Shown here piece by piece: positions 21,472 through 30,700 of a stretch of 32,457 nt of DNA. The notes beneath the pieces are model-generated. The model was not told the DNA's origin. It saw nothing but the letters and a program-made list of their open reading frames with translations, and did no database searches. Origin of the DNA: Planctomycetota bacterium (GTDB taxonomy: Bacteria; Planctomycetota; PUPC01; DSUN01); contig VGYW01000032.1 of the NCBI GenBank assembly GCA_016872875.1, forward strand, positions 1 to 32,457. Direction: 5' to 3'. Every line of letters begins with the position of its first letter. The first letter of the stretch is position 1. The position numbers and the translations under genes are program-made.

Positions 21472-23952
21472 TTGGCCCGTCCGCCCGTCCCAGTCGTCGT
21501 TCTCGTCCTCGCCGTCGAGTCACTGGCCGCCGATGTGGTGCTGGACCAGAACAGCTACTACCGCTACTTCATCGCGTGGAGGACGGAGTTCTTGCGGAAG
21601 GGCGACGGGTCGCTCGAGCCGATTGACGATAAGGGGAAAGGCCCCGCGCCCGTCGTGGCTTCGGAACTGCCGCCTGCGAACTGGGCGGCGCCTGACTTCG
21701 ACGATTCGGCCTGGGCGCGGCATCGCGGGCCGCTGAAGGCGAGCGCCACTGAAATGTCCCTGATCTGCATCCGTGCGCGCTTCGAGGCGAGCGATCCCGC
21801 GAAGGCGGGCGAGCTTCGGCTCTCCGCGGCGTTCACCGCGGGCGGCGTGCTCTACGTCAACGGCGTCGAGGTCGCCCGCGTCGGCCTGCCCAAGGGCGCG
21901 GCCCTCGACGCCGAGGCCGAGGACCTGCCGAAGGAGGCGTATCTCGACCCGGACGGCAATCTCTATCGCATCGGCTGGGGCGATGAGAAGAAGTTCGAGG
22001 AGCGGCAAAAGGCGCGGCTGCGTGCCCTCGACGCCGTGAAGATACCCGCCACGGTGCTGCGGAAGGGCGTCAACGTCGTCGCGCTCGAAGTCCACCGCGC
22101 GCCGGCCAGCGAACTGCTTCTCACGGTGAAGCCGCTTCGCTGGCGCGAGGAGCAGTGGCGTGGGCGCAGCTACTACTGGTGGCCCCGCCTGGGCTTCGAG
22201 AGCCTGAGGCTCACGGGCGGCGGGGAGGGCGTCGCGCCCAATGTCGCTCGGCCGCCGAGGCTCCAGGTCTGGAACCACTCGCTCCTCGACCGGCCACTGA
22301 CGAGCGACTGGGGCGACCCGACCGAGCCGCTCCGCCCGCTACGTTTCGCGGGTCCGCGCGGCGCCGTGCTGTCACAAGTCGTCTGCGTCGGTTCTCCAGG
22401 CGCGATCAAGGGGTCGCAGGTTACGGCCGAAGTCACTTTGCCCGGAGCGGCCATCGAGGTGCGCTACCTTCAGGCTGACGGCGATGTGCGCGACTCGTTC
22501 GGCAGCCTCGTTGCCGAAGCGCCTGCGAGCAAGGCGGTGCAGCCGGTCTGGCTGCGCCTGCGCGTGCCAAGGGACGCCAAGCCGGGCGAATATGCGGGAA
22601 AGGTGACGGTTCGCTGCGAGGGCGCCGAGCCAGTCGTCGTCCCCCTCACGATCAAGGTGTACGACTGGACGATGCCGGAGCCGCAAGGCTTCACCGCACA
22701 CGTCGGCCTCATCCAATCGCCAGACTCCCTGGCGATGCACTATGGCGTCGAGGTGTGGTCCGATGCCCACTGGAAGCTCATCGAGCGGTCATTCCAGCTC
22801 CTCGGCGAGGTGGGCAACAAGGTCGTCTTCATCCCGGCCATTCGCCGCACCCACTTCGGCAACGAGCACGGGATGGTGCGGTGGATCAAGACCGATGGCG
22901 GCTACAGGCACGACTTCTCCATCGCCGAGAAGTACCTCGATCTCGCGCTCAAGCACCAGGGCAAGCCACAGGCCGTCTGCCTCTACTGCTGGGAGTACTA
23001 CACGGGCGGCAAGTATCTCGACCACAAGGCCAAGGGCGGCGGGAAGGGGATGTGCTTCACCGTCCTGGATCCCAAGACCGGCAAGCTCGAGGAGGCCGAA
23101 GGCCCGCACTGGGGCGAGCCGGCGGTGCGCGAGTTCTGGAAGCCCGTGATGGACGGCTTCCGCGAGTTGCTTGCGAAGCGGGGCATCGAGCAGGCGATGA
23201 TGATCGGGGTCGCTGGCGACACGCGGCCGACGAAGGAGGCGGGCGAGGACCTCCTGGCCGCCGCCCCAATGGCGAAATGGGTCGTCCACTCCCACGCCAC
23301 GGCGGACAAGCTGTGGGGCATGCCGGTCGGCTACCTGTGCGACGTGTGGGGCGCGCCACAGGCGCCCGACCCGCCCAAACGGCTCTACGGCTGGCATAAC
23401 CCCTTCCTGCGAGCCACGTTCCCCCGCGCGGGCAGCAACACGGTCGGCTCGATGCACCCGAACGCCCCCCTCGCAATGTGGTATCTGTCGCTCGAGGCCA
23501 TGCAGGCAGCGGGCATCCACGGCTTCGGGCGGGTGGGCGCCGACTTCTGGCCCGTCGTGCCCGGCCCGGAGAACCGGAAGAAGCCCATCCTCGGGCGTTT
23601 CCCCGAGAGCACATGGGGGCAGTTGGGCGTCCAGAACTCCGCCTCGTGGGTCCTCGCGCCCGGCAAGGATGGCGCCCTGCCGACACTGCGCTTCGAGATG
23701 ATCCGCTCGGCCCAGCAACAGGCCGAGGCCCGCATCTTCATCGAACGGGCACTCACAGACCCCGCCAAGCGGGCGAAACTGGGCGACGACCTCGGCACCC
23801 GCGCCCAGAAGCTCCTCGACGACCGCATCCGAGTCCTCAACTACGCCCGCTCGCGGGGCTGGGACTACTTTCCGAGCTCCGGCTGGCAGGCCCGCGAGGA
23901 GGCCCTCTACGCCGCCGCTGCCGAGGTGGCGAAGGCTCTCGGAGGAAACTGA
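21472..23952 (+). CDS. Secreted DUF4091-type glycoside-hydrolase-like protein (826 aa)
   Basis: Translation likely starts at TTG 21472, behind a strong AAGGAGGAG with 7-nt spacing. The N-terminus PPVPVVVLVLAVESLAADVV is a signal peptide. Residues about 30-220 form a beta-sandwich similar to galactose-binding domains (LRLSAAFTAGGVLYVNGVEV). Another beta-rich linker follows, then from about residue 405 a catalytic-like barrel (GFTAHVGLIQSPDSLAMHYG, CLYCWEYYTGGKYL, MMIGVAGDTRPTKEAG, YLCDVWGAPQAP, LYGWHNPF) of the DUF4091 kind. Proteins of this group occur in polysaccharide-degradation loci of planctomycetes and Bacteroidetes. The catalytic residues are not established. It is the first of three tightly spaced genes; the next begins one base after its stop. 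Confidence 0.8.
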   Translation: MARPPVPVVVLVLAVESLAADVVLDQNSYYRYFIAWRTEFLRKGDGSLEPIDDKGKGPAPVVASELPPANWAAPDFDDSAWARHRGPLKASATEMSLICIRARFEASDPAKAGELRLSAAFTAGGVLYVNGVEVARVGLPKGAALDAEAEDLPKEAYLDPDGNLYRIGWGDEKKFEERQKARLRALDAVKIPATVLRKGVNVVALEVHRAPASELLLTVKPLRWREEQWRGRSYYWWPRLGFESLRLTGGGEGVAPNVARPPRLQVWNHSLLDRPLTSDWGDPTEPLRPLRFAGPRGAVLSQVVCVGSPGAIKGSQVTAEVTLPGAAIEVRYLQADGDVRDSFGSLVAEAPASKAVQPVWLRLRVPRDAKPGEYAGKVTVRCEGAEPVVVPLTIKVYDWTMPEPQGFTAHVGLIQSPDSLAMHYGVEVWSDAHWKLIERSFQLLGEVGNKVVFIPAIRRTHFGNEHGMVRWIKTDGGYRHDFSIAEKYLDLALKHQGKPQAVCLYCWEYYTGGKYLDHKAKGGGKGMCFTVLDPKTGKLEEAEGPHWGEPAVREFWKPVMDGFRELLAKRGIEQAMMIGVAGDTRPTKEAGEDLLAAAPMAKWVVHSHATADKLWGMPVGYLCDVWGAPQAPDPPKRLYGWHNPFLRATFPRAGSNTVGSMHPNAPLAMWYLSLEAMQAAGIHGFGRVGADFWPVVPGPENRKKPILGRFPESTWGQLGVQNSASWVLAPGKDGALPTLRFEMIRSAQQQAEARIFIERALTDPAKRAKLGDDLGTRAQKLLDDRIRVLNYARSRGWDYFPSSGWQAREEALYAAAAEVAKALGGN

Positions 23953-23953
23953 G

Positions 23954-26503
23954 GTGAAACCGTCAATCGCCGCGCGCGCTCTCGTGCTCGTCGCCGCTCT
24001 CGTCATCGTCGTCGAGTCCGCCGAGCCCCGCTTCACGTCCAAGCCCACGGTCACGAAAGACGGCGAGAAGGTCAAGGTCGAGTTCGCCGTTGACCGAGCG
24101 ACCGACGTTGCGGTGTCCATCGAGGATGGAAAGGGACGGATCATCCGCCACCTCGTCGCGGGGCTGCTCGGTCCCAACGCGCCCGAACCCCTGAAGAGGG
24201 ACTCATTGGCGCAGACGGTCGGCTGGGACCGCAAGGATGACGTTGGGCGACCGGTGCCCGATGGAGCGTACCGCGTCCGCGTGCGGCTTGGGCTGAGGCC
24301 GGCTCTCGATGGCATGCTGGGCTTCAATCCTGCGTGGATCGGCTCCGTGCGCGCGCTCGCCGTCGGCCCGGGCGGGGAGCTGTTCGTGTTCCACTGCTTT
24401 GGGACACTGCATCCGAGCGACAACTCGCTGGGCTGCGCCGTGTTCGACCGCAGCGGGAAGTATCTGCGAACGATTCTGCCCTACCCCGCCAATCTGCCCG
24501 ATGAGAAGCTCAAGGGCCTGAAGCGCATCGAGCTCGACGACGGCACAAAGGTCCCCTTCCTCTACCAGGCCGAGACGCGCTCCCTGGTGCCCGGGGCCGG
24601 CGACATTGAGAACCACGAGGCGGTCATCACGCGCGATGGCCATGTGGCATTCGTCGGACGCCTCGAGGTCCTCCGCTACGCACAGCCAGGCCCCATTCAC
24701 ATGGTCGTGCTCCGCGCCGACGGGAGCGCGCCCGAGCCGCCGCTCAAGACCCGGATCTTCGACAAGGGCGTGTCGGCCACGCTGGCCCTCTCACCCGACG
24801 AAAAGACCATCTACGCCTCCGACGTGCGAAAGTCGAAAGCCCACTATGGCCTGCCAGTGAACATCGTCTACAAGTTCGCCTGGGACGACAAGGAGGCGAA
24901 GCCCTTCCTCGGCGGGCCGGACGCAGCGGGCGACGCTGCGCTCAACGACCCCAAGGGCATCGCCTGCGACGGCAAGGGCCACCTCTTCGTGGCCGACAAG
25001 GGGCACGACCGCGTGGCCGTGTTCCGGCCCGACGGCGCGTTCGTCGGCGCCCTTAAAACCACACGGCCCGAGCGAGTCGCAGTTCACCGTACGACCGGCG
25101 CGCTCTATGTCCTCGGCGGCCCCGGGATCAACGAGCTTGCCAAGTTCAGGTCATGGAAGGACCCCGAGCCCGTCGGGACCGCCAAGCTGCCGACGTTCAA
25201 GCACGACGGCTACCGCGTCTCGATGGCCCTCGACGACACCGCCGAGTCACCTGTCCTCTGGTTTGGCAGCCACCAGGGCTACTACGCCCGTTTCACCCTC
25301 ATCCGCATCGAGGACAAGGGGACGGCCTTTGGCGAGCAGGCCGACATCGTTGCCCTCGCCCTCAAGCAGGCCCCGAGCGTGGGCGCAGTGACCGACGTCA
25401 ATCTCGACCGCGAGCGGGAGCTCGTCTACGCGGACCTCGGGCCACGTTTCGAGGGCCGGACGGGCAAGCGGGAGGCCGTGACCGTGCCCATCCCACGCCA
25501 GTCCTACAAGGAGGGAGCTATCATAGCGGTCGGCCCGGGCGGGTTCGTCTACCTCCACAGCTCGGGCAAGGAGAAGGGCGTCTACCGCTTCGACCGCGAC
25601 CTCAAGCCGGCGCCGTTCCCGGGCTCGGACACGAACTACATCCCGAACGACGGCTCGCTGCGGGTTCGCGCCCGGGGCCTCACCGTGGACTGCCACGGGA
25701 ACGTGTATCTTCTCTGGCAGAAGCCCAAGGAGAGCCAATCGCCGGGCGACGCTCAGGATGCCAATGCCCTGGCGCTCTACGGCCCCGACGGCAAGGCGAA
25801 GAACGAGAAGCTGATTGACGCCGAGATTCGCAGCCTCAACTCCGTGAGGGTGGACTTCCAGGGCAACATCTACCTCGCCCTCGGCCTGCGGCCCGGCACC
25901 GACACCTTGCCGCCCGGCCTCAAGGGCAAGCTGCCCGCCGACGGCAAGGACCCCGACGCGGTCATGGGCCTGAACTACTACCCCTACATCTATGGCAGCA
26001 TCGCAAAGTTCACCCCCGAGGGCGGCATCATCCGCAAGCGGGTGCCCATCGCTGGCGATGGGCGCGGCGGCATCCCGTGCAACTACAACATCGGCCTCAC
26101 CACCGAGGTCAAAGGCGCCAAGTGGATCGTCCCTGGCATCAGCAACGCCCCGTCGTGGCGCACAGGCACGCCATACGTGCGGCCGGACATCTGCCTGTGC
26201 GAATCGCCGCGGTTCGACGTGGACGGCTTTGGCCGCAGCTTCTTCCCCGACGCCGGCCGCTTCCGCATCGGCGTGCTCGACACCAATGGCAACGAAATCT
26301 GCTGGTTCGGTTCCTATGGAAACCAGGACTCGGCTGGCCCGGGCAGCCCTGTGCCCGTCCCGGATATCGCGTTCTGTTGGCCCCACGCGGTCGCAGTCGG
26401 CGACGAATTCGTCTACATTGGCGACCGCCTGAACCGCCGCATCGTGCGCGTGAAGCTCGCCTGCGCGGCTGAAGAGTCCTGCGACGTAAGGAGCAGCGAA
26501 TGA
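23954..26503 (+). CDS. Secreted NHL/SMP-30-like beta-propeller protein (849 aa)
   Basis: The start is GTG 23954, with GGAGGAAAC about six bases upstream, inside the end of the preceding gene. A signal peptide (ARALVLVAALVIVVESAE) leads to an Ig-like domain (VKVEFAVDRATDVAVSIEDG, then VPDGAYRVRVRL) similar to FlgD-type folds. From about residue 130 the chain is a propeller; clear NHL-type blades include DPKGIACDGKGHLFVADKGH (331-350) followed by DRVAVFRPDGAFVGAL. Later blades read GLTVDCHGNVYLLW and VRVDFQGNIYLALG. No catalytic motif is obvious; it may bind ligand or scaffold the extracellular enzymes of the operon. Its stop overlaps the next start by four bases (ATGA), so translation is coupled. 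Confidence 0.8.
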   Translation: MKPSIAARALVLVAALVIVVESAEPRFTSKPTVTKDGEKVKVEFAVDRATDVAVSIEDGKGRIIRHLVAGLLGPNAPEPLKRDSLAQTVGWDRKDDVGRPVPDGAYRVRVRLGLRPALDGMLGFNPAWIGSVRALAVGPGGELFVFHCFGTLHPSDNSLGCAVFDRSGKYLRTILPYPANLPDEKLKGLKRIELDDGTKVPFLYQAETRSLVPGAGDIENHEAVITRDGHVAFVGRLEVLRYAQPGPIHMVVLRADGSAPEPPLKTRIFDKGVSATLALSPDEKTIYASDVRKSKAHYGLPVNIVYKFAWDDKEAKPFLGGPDAAGDAALNDPKGIACDGKGHLFVADKGHDRVAVFRPDGAFVGALKTTRPERVAVHRTTGALYVLGGPGINELAKFRSWKDPEPVGTAKLPTFKHDGYRVSMALDDTAESPVLWFGSHQGYYARFTLIRIEDKGTAFGEQADIVALALKQAPSVGAVTDVNLDRERELVYADLGPRFEGRTGKREAVTVPIPRQSYKEGAIIAVGPGGFVYLHSSGKEKGVYRFDRDLKPAPFPGSDTNYIPNDGSLRVRARGLTVDCHGNVYLLWQKPKESQSPGDAQDANALALYGPDGKAKNEKLIDAEIRSLNSVRVDFQGNIYLALGLRPGTDTLPPGLKGKLPADGKDPDAVMGLNYYPYIYGSIAKFTPEGGIIRKRVPIAGDGRGGIPCNYNIGLTTEVKGAKWIVPGISNAPSWRTGTPYVRPDICLCESPRFDVDGFGRSFFPDAGRFRIGVLDTNGNEICWFGSYGNQDSAGPGSPVPVPDIAFCWPHAVAVGDEFVYIGDRLNRRIVRVKLACAAEESCDVRSSE

Positions 26504-29067
26504 CCCGCCCCTGCTTCGCCCTTGCCTTCATCTGGCTCGCCGCTTTGGCCCGAGCGGGGGAAGAGTGGCCCTCGCCCGTCGCCTGGCAGCCCGACAAGCG
26601 GGCCGTCGAGAGCGGCCTCTACATCGCCCCGCGGCCGCTGGCCACGAAGGCCCAGGCCGCCTTCACCGTCGCCGAGCCCTCGGGCGTCGCCCGCAAAAGG
26701 TGGCCCGTCCGCGGCGCCATCCCCCTCTTCCGCGGCGAACTGGCCGACCCGAATGCCATCCGCCTCCTCGATGCCGCGGGCAAGGAGGTCCCCGTCCAGG
26801 GCCTCGCCACCGCCTTCTGGCCCGAGAAGTCCATTCGCTTCCTCTGCCTCGACTTCCTCACCGACCTCGCGCCGAACGAGGAGAAGCGCTTCACCCTCGA
26901 GTATGGGGGTGCCGTCCGCCCTGCTTCCTCCGACGGCGAACCGGAGATCGGCGGCGTGCCTGAGGGCTTCGACTTCCGCGCGATCACAGGCAAAGCCATC
27001 GTGTGCGAGCGCGAGACGGGCGAGAAGTCCAAGGAACATCGCCTCACCCTTGACGATGGGCGGCGAATCGAGAACGGCCCTGTGCAGATCACTGACCACT
27101 TTCTCGGCCACTATGGCGATGAGAAGGCGTTCCAGCCGGCAGACCCGAATGACAAGGGCGTCTGGCGGTATCCCGTCTCGATCTTCGTGCGATGGTACAG
27201 GGGCGTGGGCCCCACCTACATTGAGCACACCTTCGGCTACAACGGCGACGAGTACCATGACTTCGTCCAGAGCTACAGCCTGACCTTCCAGCACCCCAAG
27301 GCCACGAGATTCCTCTACGGGAAGGATGGGGGCGAGGCGGCTGAGGCATCCCTGGGCGTTCGCCTCAACCAGTTCGCTCACGACCGATGGGAACTGACAG
27401 GCAAAGCCAACGCGAGCGGGAAGCGCTTCGGCGGCTGGGCCGCGGTGCAAGGCAAGGATTCGCGCCTCCTCGTCGCGGTGCGGGAGGCGTGGCAGAATTG
27501 GCCTGTGGCGTTCCGAACAGAAGAGAATGGCGACCTCACAGTCGAGATGCTCGGCGAGAAGCCAGGCCGCGCGCTCGACCTGCGCTACGAGGAGGAAGGC
27601 GGCGAACCGCTCCGCAGGATCGCCAACCACTCGATGTTCTTCGGCGACGAGCTGACACTCTACTATTCGTCCAGCAACACCCAATCCATGCGGGGCCGCG
27701 CGCGCGGCATCAAGAAGATCCACGAACTCCTCCTCGACTTCTCCCCTGTGGGCGGGGGCTCTGTCCCCCGCGAAGGAGACAAGGAGAAGACGCGGGGCAC
27801 GGAGGCCCCGCCCACACCCGCGGCCATCGGCAAGGCGCATCAGTTGCCCCTTGTGCCCTGGCCAGGCGCGGAACGCTTCAAGGAGACGCGGGCGCTCGGA
27901 CATATCGGGGTCTACGGCGAGCCGAAGTGGAACTTCCTCAAGGACTACTTCTCGGTGATGCTCGACGGCCTCACGATGACCCACGAGGCCAACGGCCTCT
28001 ACGGCTGGGTGGACTGGGGCGATATGCCGATGTGCAACACCCCGAGGGACGGCAAGTTCAAGATGGAGATGGACGGCGGCGTGGGCTGGTCGAACGGCGA
28101 GCGGGCGATGGCGCCCTATCTCTACCACTACGCCGCGGGCGGCGGCCGCCGCTTCCTCGACCTCGCCCGCGCGATGGTCCACCACACCATCGGCATAGAC
28201 ACCGAGCACCCCGGCGGCGACATGAAGCACGGCGCCTACCACCGCCACAACCAGGTGCACTGGCGCCACAACGACGCGGGGACCCGCCAGGGCGGCTACC
28301 GCGGCTGGCACAACTACTACTGGCTCACCGGCGACCCCGAGGTCGGCCGCCTCATGCTCCTCGAAGGGCTCGATTCCCCCGCCCAACGCACCATCATGAA
28401 CCTGCTGCCCGAGACAAAGGAGCCGAGCGTCAACTACGACTACCAGGGCTGCGCGAGCCACCTGCTGGCACACGTCTGCTGGATCACCACGGGCGACTGG
28501 CGCTACGCCCGCGCCCACCCCGCGCTCGTCAAGCTCTGGAGAATCTGCGGCGAAGAGGGCAAGACCTCCCAGCCCGGCTGGGTCTTTTTCAAGGTTAAGG
28601 ACGCTGAGCCCGTCGGCTACAGGTTGGCCAAGCCCGGCCCGCAGCTCGGCTACTGGCTCACCTACGGCGGCGACGACCTCTGCGTCGAATGGGCGGCGCT
28701 CACCGGCGACCCGAACGCCGTGGACGCCATCCTCCTCCAGGGCAAGTTCCACGGCAAGGGCGACATCCCGAACGGCCCCGAGGCCCTCTACCATTCGCCC
28801 GAGGCGCTCTACCTCGGCCTGGCCTATCTTGATCCCAACCACTCCGAGCTCAAGCGACTTCTCCAGCAGCGCCTCTGGGCCAACACCAACCTCAAGCGCT
28901 TCCGCGACCAGAAGCTCACCACCACCGGCGCCTACAAGAGCGCCGAGGACTGGGACCGCTACGGCACCTATCTCTACCGCAAGAACGGCTTCTCCATCCA
29001 CGGCGCACAGGGGCTGGAAGTGCTCCACCTGATACGCGCCATGGAACTCGTGAAGACGGACCCCTGA
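26500..29067 (+). CDS. Secreted exo-rhamnogalacturonan-lyase-like protein, PL26/YetA type (855 aa)
   Basis: A signal peptide (TRPCFALAFIWLAALARAG) is followed by an N-terminal RIFT-barrel-like domain (KRWPVRGAIPLFRGELADPN, then LATAFWPEKSIRFLCLDFLT). Next is a long beta-rich part and, from about residue 480, a helical toroid-like domain with many aromatic and histidine residues (YGWVDWGDMPM, HGAYHRHNQVHWRHND, GWHNYYWLTGDPEVGRL). This order matches the PcRGLX/YetA group, which releases unsaturated disaccharides from rhamnogalacturonan. Lyase activity here is inferred from overall resemblance. Residues about 416-442 (VGGGSVPREGDKEKTRGTE) are a repeat insertion in a loop between domains. It is the last gene of the operon. 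Confidence 0.7.
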   Translation: MTRPCFALAFIWLAALARAGEEWPSPVAWQPDKRAVESGLYIAPRPLATKAQAAFTVAEPSGVARKRWPVRGAIPLFRGELADPNAIRLLDAAGKEVPVQGLATAFWPEKSIRFLCLDFLTDLAPNEEKRFTLEYGGAVRPASSDGEPEIGGVPEGFDFRAITGKAIVCERETGEKSKEHRLTLDDGRRIENGPVQITDHFLGHYGDEKAFQPADPNDKGVWRYPVSIFVRWYRGVGPTYIEHTFGYNGDEYHDFVQSYSLTFQHPKATRFLYGKDGGEAAEASLGVRLNQFAHDRWELTGKANASGKRFGGWAAVQGKDSRLLVAVREAWQNWPVAFRTEENGDLTVEMLGEKPGRALDLRYEEEGGEPLRRIANHSMFFGDELTLYYSSSNTQSMRGRARGIKKIHELLLDFSPVGGGSVPREGDKEKTRGTEAPPTPAAIGKAHQLPLVPWPGAERFKETRALGHIGVYGEPKWNFLKDYFSVMLDGLTMTHEANGLYGWVDWGDMPMCNTPRDGKFKMEMDGGVGWSNGERAMAPYLYHYAAGGGRRFLDLARAMVHHTIGIDTEHPGGDMKHGAYHRHNQVHWRHNDAGTRQGGYRGWHNYYWLTGDPEVGRLMLLEGLDSPAQRTIMNLLPETKEPSVNYDYQGCASHLLAHVCWITTGDWRYARAHPALVKLWRICGEEGKTSQPGWVFFKVKDAEPVGYRLAKPGPQLGYWLTYGGDDLCVEWAALTGDPNAVDAILLQGKFHGKGDIPNGPEALYHSPEALYLGLAYLDPNHSELKRLLQQRLWANTNLKRFRDQKLTTTGAYKSAEDWDRYGTYLYRKNGFSIHGAQGLEVLHLIRAMELVKTDP
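27786..27815 (+). repeat. GC-rich 30-bp module in the lyase-like gene
   Basis: The stretch is identical to 2387-2416 in the AOR gene. A partial inverted counterpart (gtgggcgggggctctgtccc, 27748-27767) lies just upstream, so the whole insertion probably covers about 27746-27822. Confidence 0.85.
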
Positions 29068-29120
29068 CCATGGGGCTTTGAAGCCCTACCAGAGTCTGGC
29101 ACCCCTGGAGACGACCGCGC

Positions 29121-29149
29121 TTGCAGGCTTGAAGCGTTACGCGTAGGAT
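29121..29149 (+). promoter_or_regulatory. Promoter for the ATPase/nuclease pair
   Basis: TTGCAG (29121-29126) and TAGGAT (29144-29149) are 17 bp apart. They lie in the 151-bp gap after the glycan operon and 69 bp before the ATG at 29219. The TAGGAT box is like that of the SEFIR gene promoter. Confidence 0.55.
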
Positions 29150-29218
29150 AAAGGGGGTAGTGCAGCAGATTTGGAGGTTCAGTAGGCCCCTCGGGACAAG
29201 CGCGCAGGGAGTGCCGCC

Positions 29219-30700
29219 ATGGCTGCCGAGAAACGAGAACCGGAGCAACTGAAGCTCACGGTTGCGATGAAGAACTTTGGGCCGATCGCCGACGGGGAGG
29301 TGGAGCTCAAGCCCCTCACAATCTTCGTTGGCCCCAACAATTCGGGAAAGTCCTACGCTGCCACATTGATTCACTCCATTTTCCAGTCCTGCGTACCGAG
29401 CCTCCACCTGTTGGGTCCGGCGGGCACGAAGCATGGCTTCCCCATGCGATTGATGAAGATGGCTCTCAGGCAGAGGAAGTTGCCAGACGTCCAGGGGATC
29501 CATGTCCCGCCGCCGGGACAGGCCGTACCGGTTGCGCAGTCCGTGCTCCGCGAGTTGGGGAAGGACGCACTGAACTGGCGATGGGTGCCCGTTCTTCCAG
29601 ATGAGGTCGCCAGGGCGCTGGCATGCGCTCCCCGCGACCTCGTGAGGATCGGCCAGGACGCCTTCGAGGTGGGAATCGGCGCCCGCCACTACTCCGCGCG
29701 ACTCAGGTGTGCGGACGAGGCCCAGTTGGAGATCACGGAGATCCATCCCCCCGAACTTGCGGTCTATGTCAGGTGCTCGGAGACTCAGGACGAGGCCCAC
29801 GTGGCCCCTTTAGCGAAGCCCAAAGGCGACACCTATGAGATCATCGTTCCGTCTGAGCCAAGCTCGCTTGAGGCTCTTGGAGTGGCTTTGCGCGAACTGG
29901 CGGCGGAGGCACTCCTCGACACCACGACCCGTACCTGCTGGTATCTGCCTTCGGCGCGGTCAGGCATCCTACAGGGATACAGGACCCTGGCTGCCGGCGC
30001 CATCGCCCACGCATCTGAGGCGGGCGCGGGGAGGCCCAAGCCGCTCCAGTTTTCCGGCGTCGTGGCAGATATGATTGCGGCCCTCCTCACGCTTCCGGCA
30101 GAGGAGGGTTCCCTCGCCACGCTGGCCAGCCGCTTCGAGCAGGAGGCACTTGGCGGCCAGATCGCCCTTGTGAGCACCGAAACCTTCCTCCCGCGCGAGA
30201 TACGGTATCGCTTCAAGGGGACTGACATCCCCATCCAGCGCTCCTCCTCCACCGTCTCTGAGCTCGCGCCGCTGATCCTGTATCTCAGGCATCTTGTAGA
30301 GCCCGGCAGCGTGCTGGTCATTGAAGAGCCAGAGGCCCACCTGCACCCCGAAAACCAGCGCGTCGTCGCAAAGTGTCTTGTCGAACTGGTAAGGCTCGGC
30401 GTCTACGTCCTCATCACCACCCACAGCGATTGGCTGATCTCGCAGTTGAGCTCCCTCGTAAAGCTCAGCCGCGTGGAGCCGCGCGTGCGCGCCCAAGTGC
30501 TCCACCTGCCAGGCGAACTCTCCTTGGCGCCCGAGAGCGTCGGAGCCTATGTCTTCTCCTACGACCACGCAGCTCAAGGGTACAACATCAACCGCCTCGC
30601 CGTAGATGACGAAGGTATCCCTGAGGACGAATTCCTGCGGATCCATGAGGTGCTCTACGAAGAGTCACTCAGCATTGATAGGATTCTCATGGAGGACTGA
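29219..30700 (+). CDS. AAA/OLD-like ATPase of a two-gene putative defence unit (493 aa)
   Basis: This is an ABC/SMC-type P-loop ATPase of the AAA_15/AAA_21 kind. The N-terminal strand LKLTVAMKNFGPIADGEVEL leads to Walker A GPNNSGKS (38-45). Walker B is VLVIEEPEAHLHP (365-377), with the catalytic glutamate pair 369/370. The H-loop segment is ITTHSDWLISQLS (399-411). A central insertion of about 300 residues probably forms the coiled or lid part. No Toprim nuclease domain follows, unlike OLD proteins, so nuclease activity must come from elsewhere. The stop codon directly abuts the ATG of a small PD-(D/E)xK-like protein. By analogy with ATPase-nuclease pairs such as OLD/Gabija or PARIS, I infer antiphage or genome-surveillance function. 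The base composition is slightly less GC-rich than in the glycan genes. Confidence 0.85.
   Translation: MAAEKREPEQLKLTVAMKNFGPIADGEVELKPLTIFVGPNNSGKSYAATLIHSIFQSCVPSLHLLGPAGTKHGFPMRLMKMALRQRKLPDVQGIHVPPPGQAVPVAQSVLRELGKDALNWRWVPVLPDEVARALACAPRDLVRIGQDAFEVGIGARHYSARLRCADEAQLEITEIHPPELAVYVRCSETQDEAHVAPLAKPKGDTYEIIVPSEPSSLEALGVALRELAAEALLDTTTRTCWYLPSARSGILQGYRTLAAGAIAHASEAGAGRPKPLQFSGVVADMIAALLTLPAEEGSLATLASRFEQEALGGQIALVSTETFLPREIRYRFKGTDIPIQRSSSTVSELAPLILYLRHLVEPGSVLVIEEPEAHLHPENQRVVAKCLVELVRLGVYVLITTHSDWLISQLSSLVKLSRVEPRVRAQVLHLPGELSLAPESVGAYVFSYDHAAQGYNINRLAVDDEGIPEDEFLRIHEVLYEESLSIDRILMED

Noticed and set aside
26413..29028. 871-residue minus-strand frame opposite the lyase-like gene
   Set aside because: Antisense shadow typical of high-GC coding DNA; no recognisable domain.
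29219..30700. Considered a full OLD nuclease
   Set aside because: The ATPase ends soon after the H-loop region with no Toprim motif (no E followed by a DxD).
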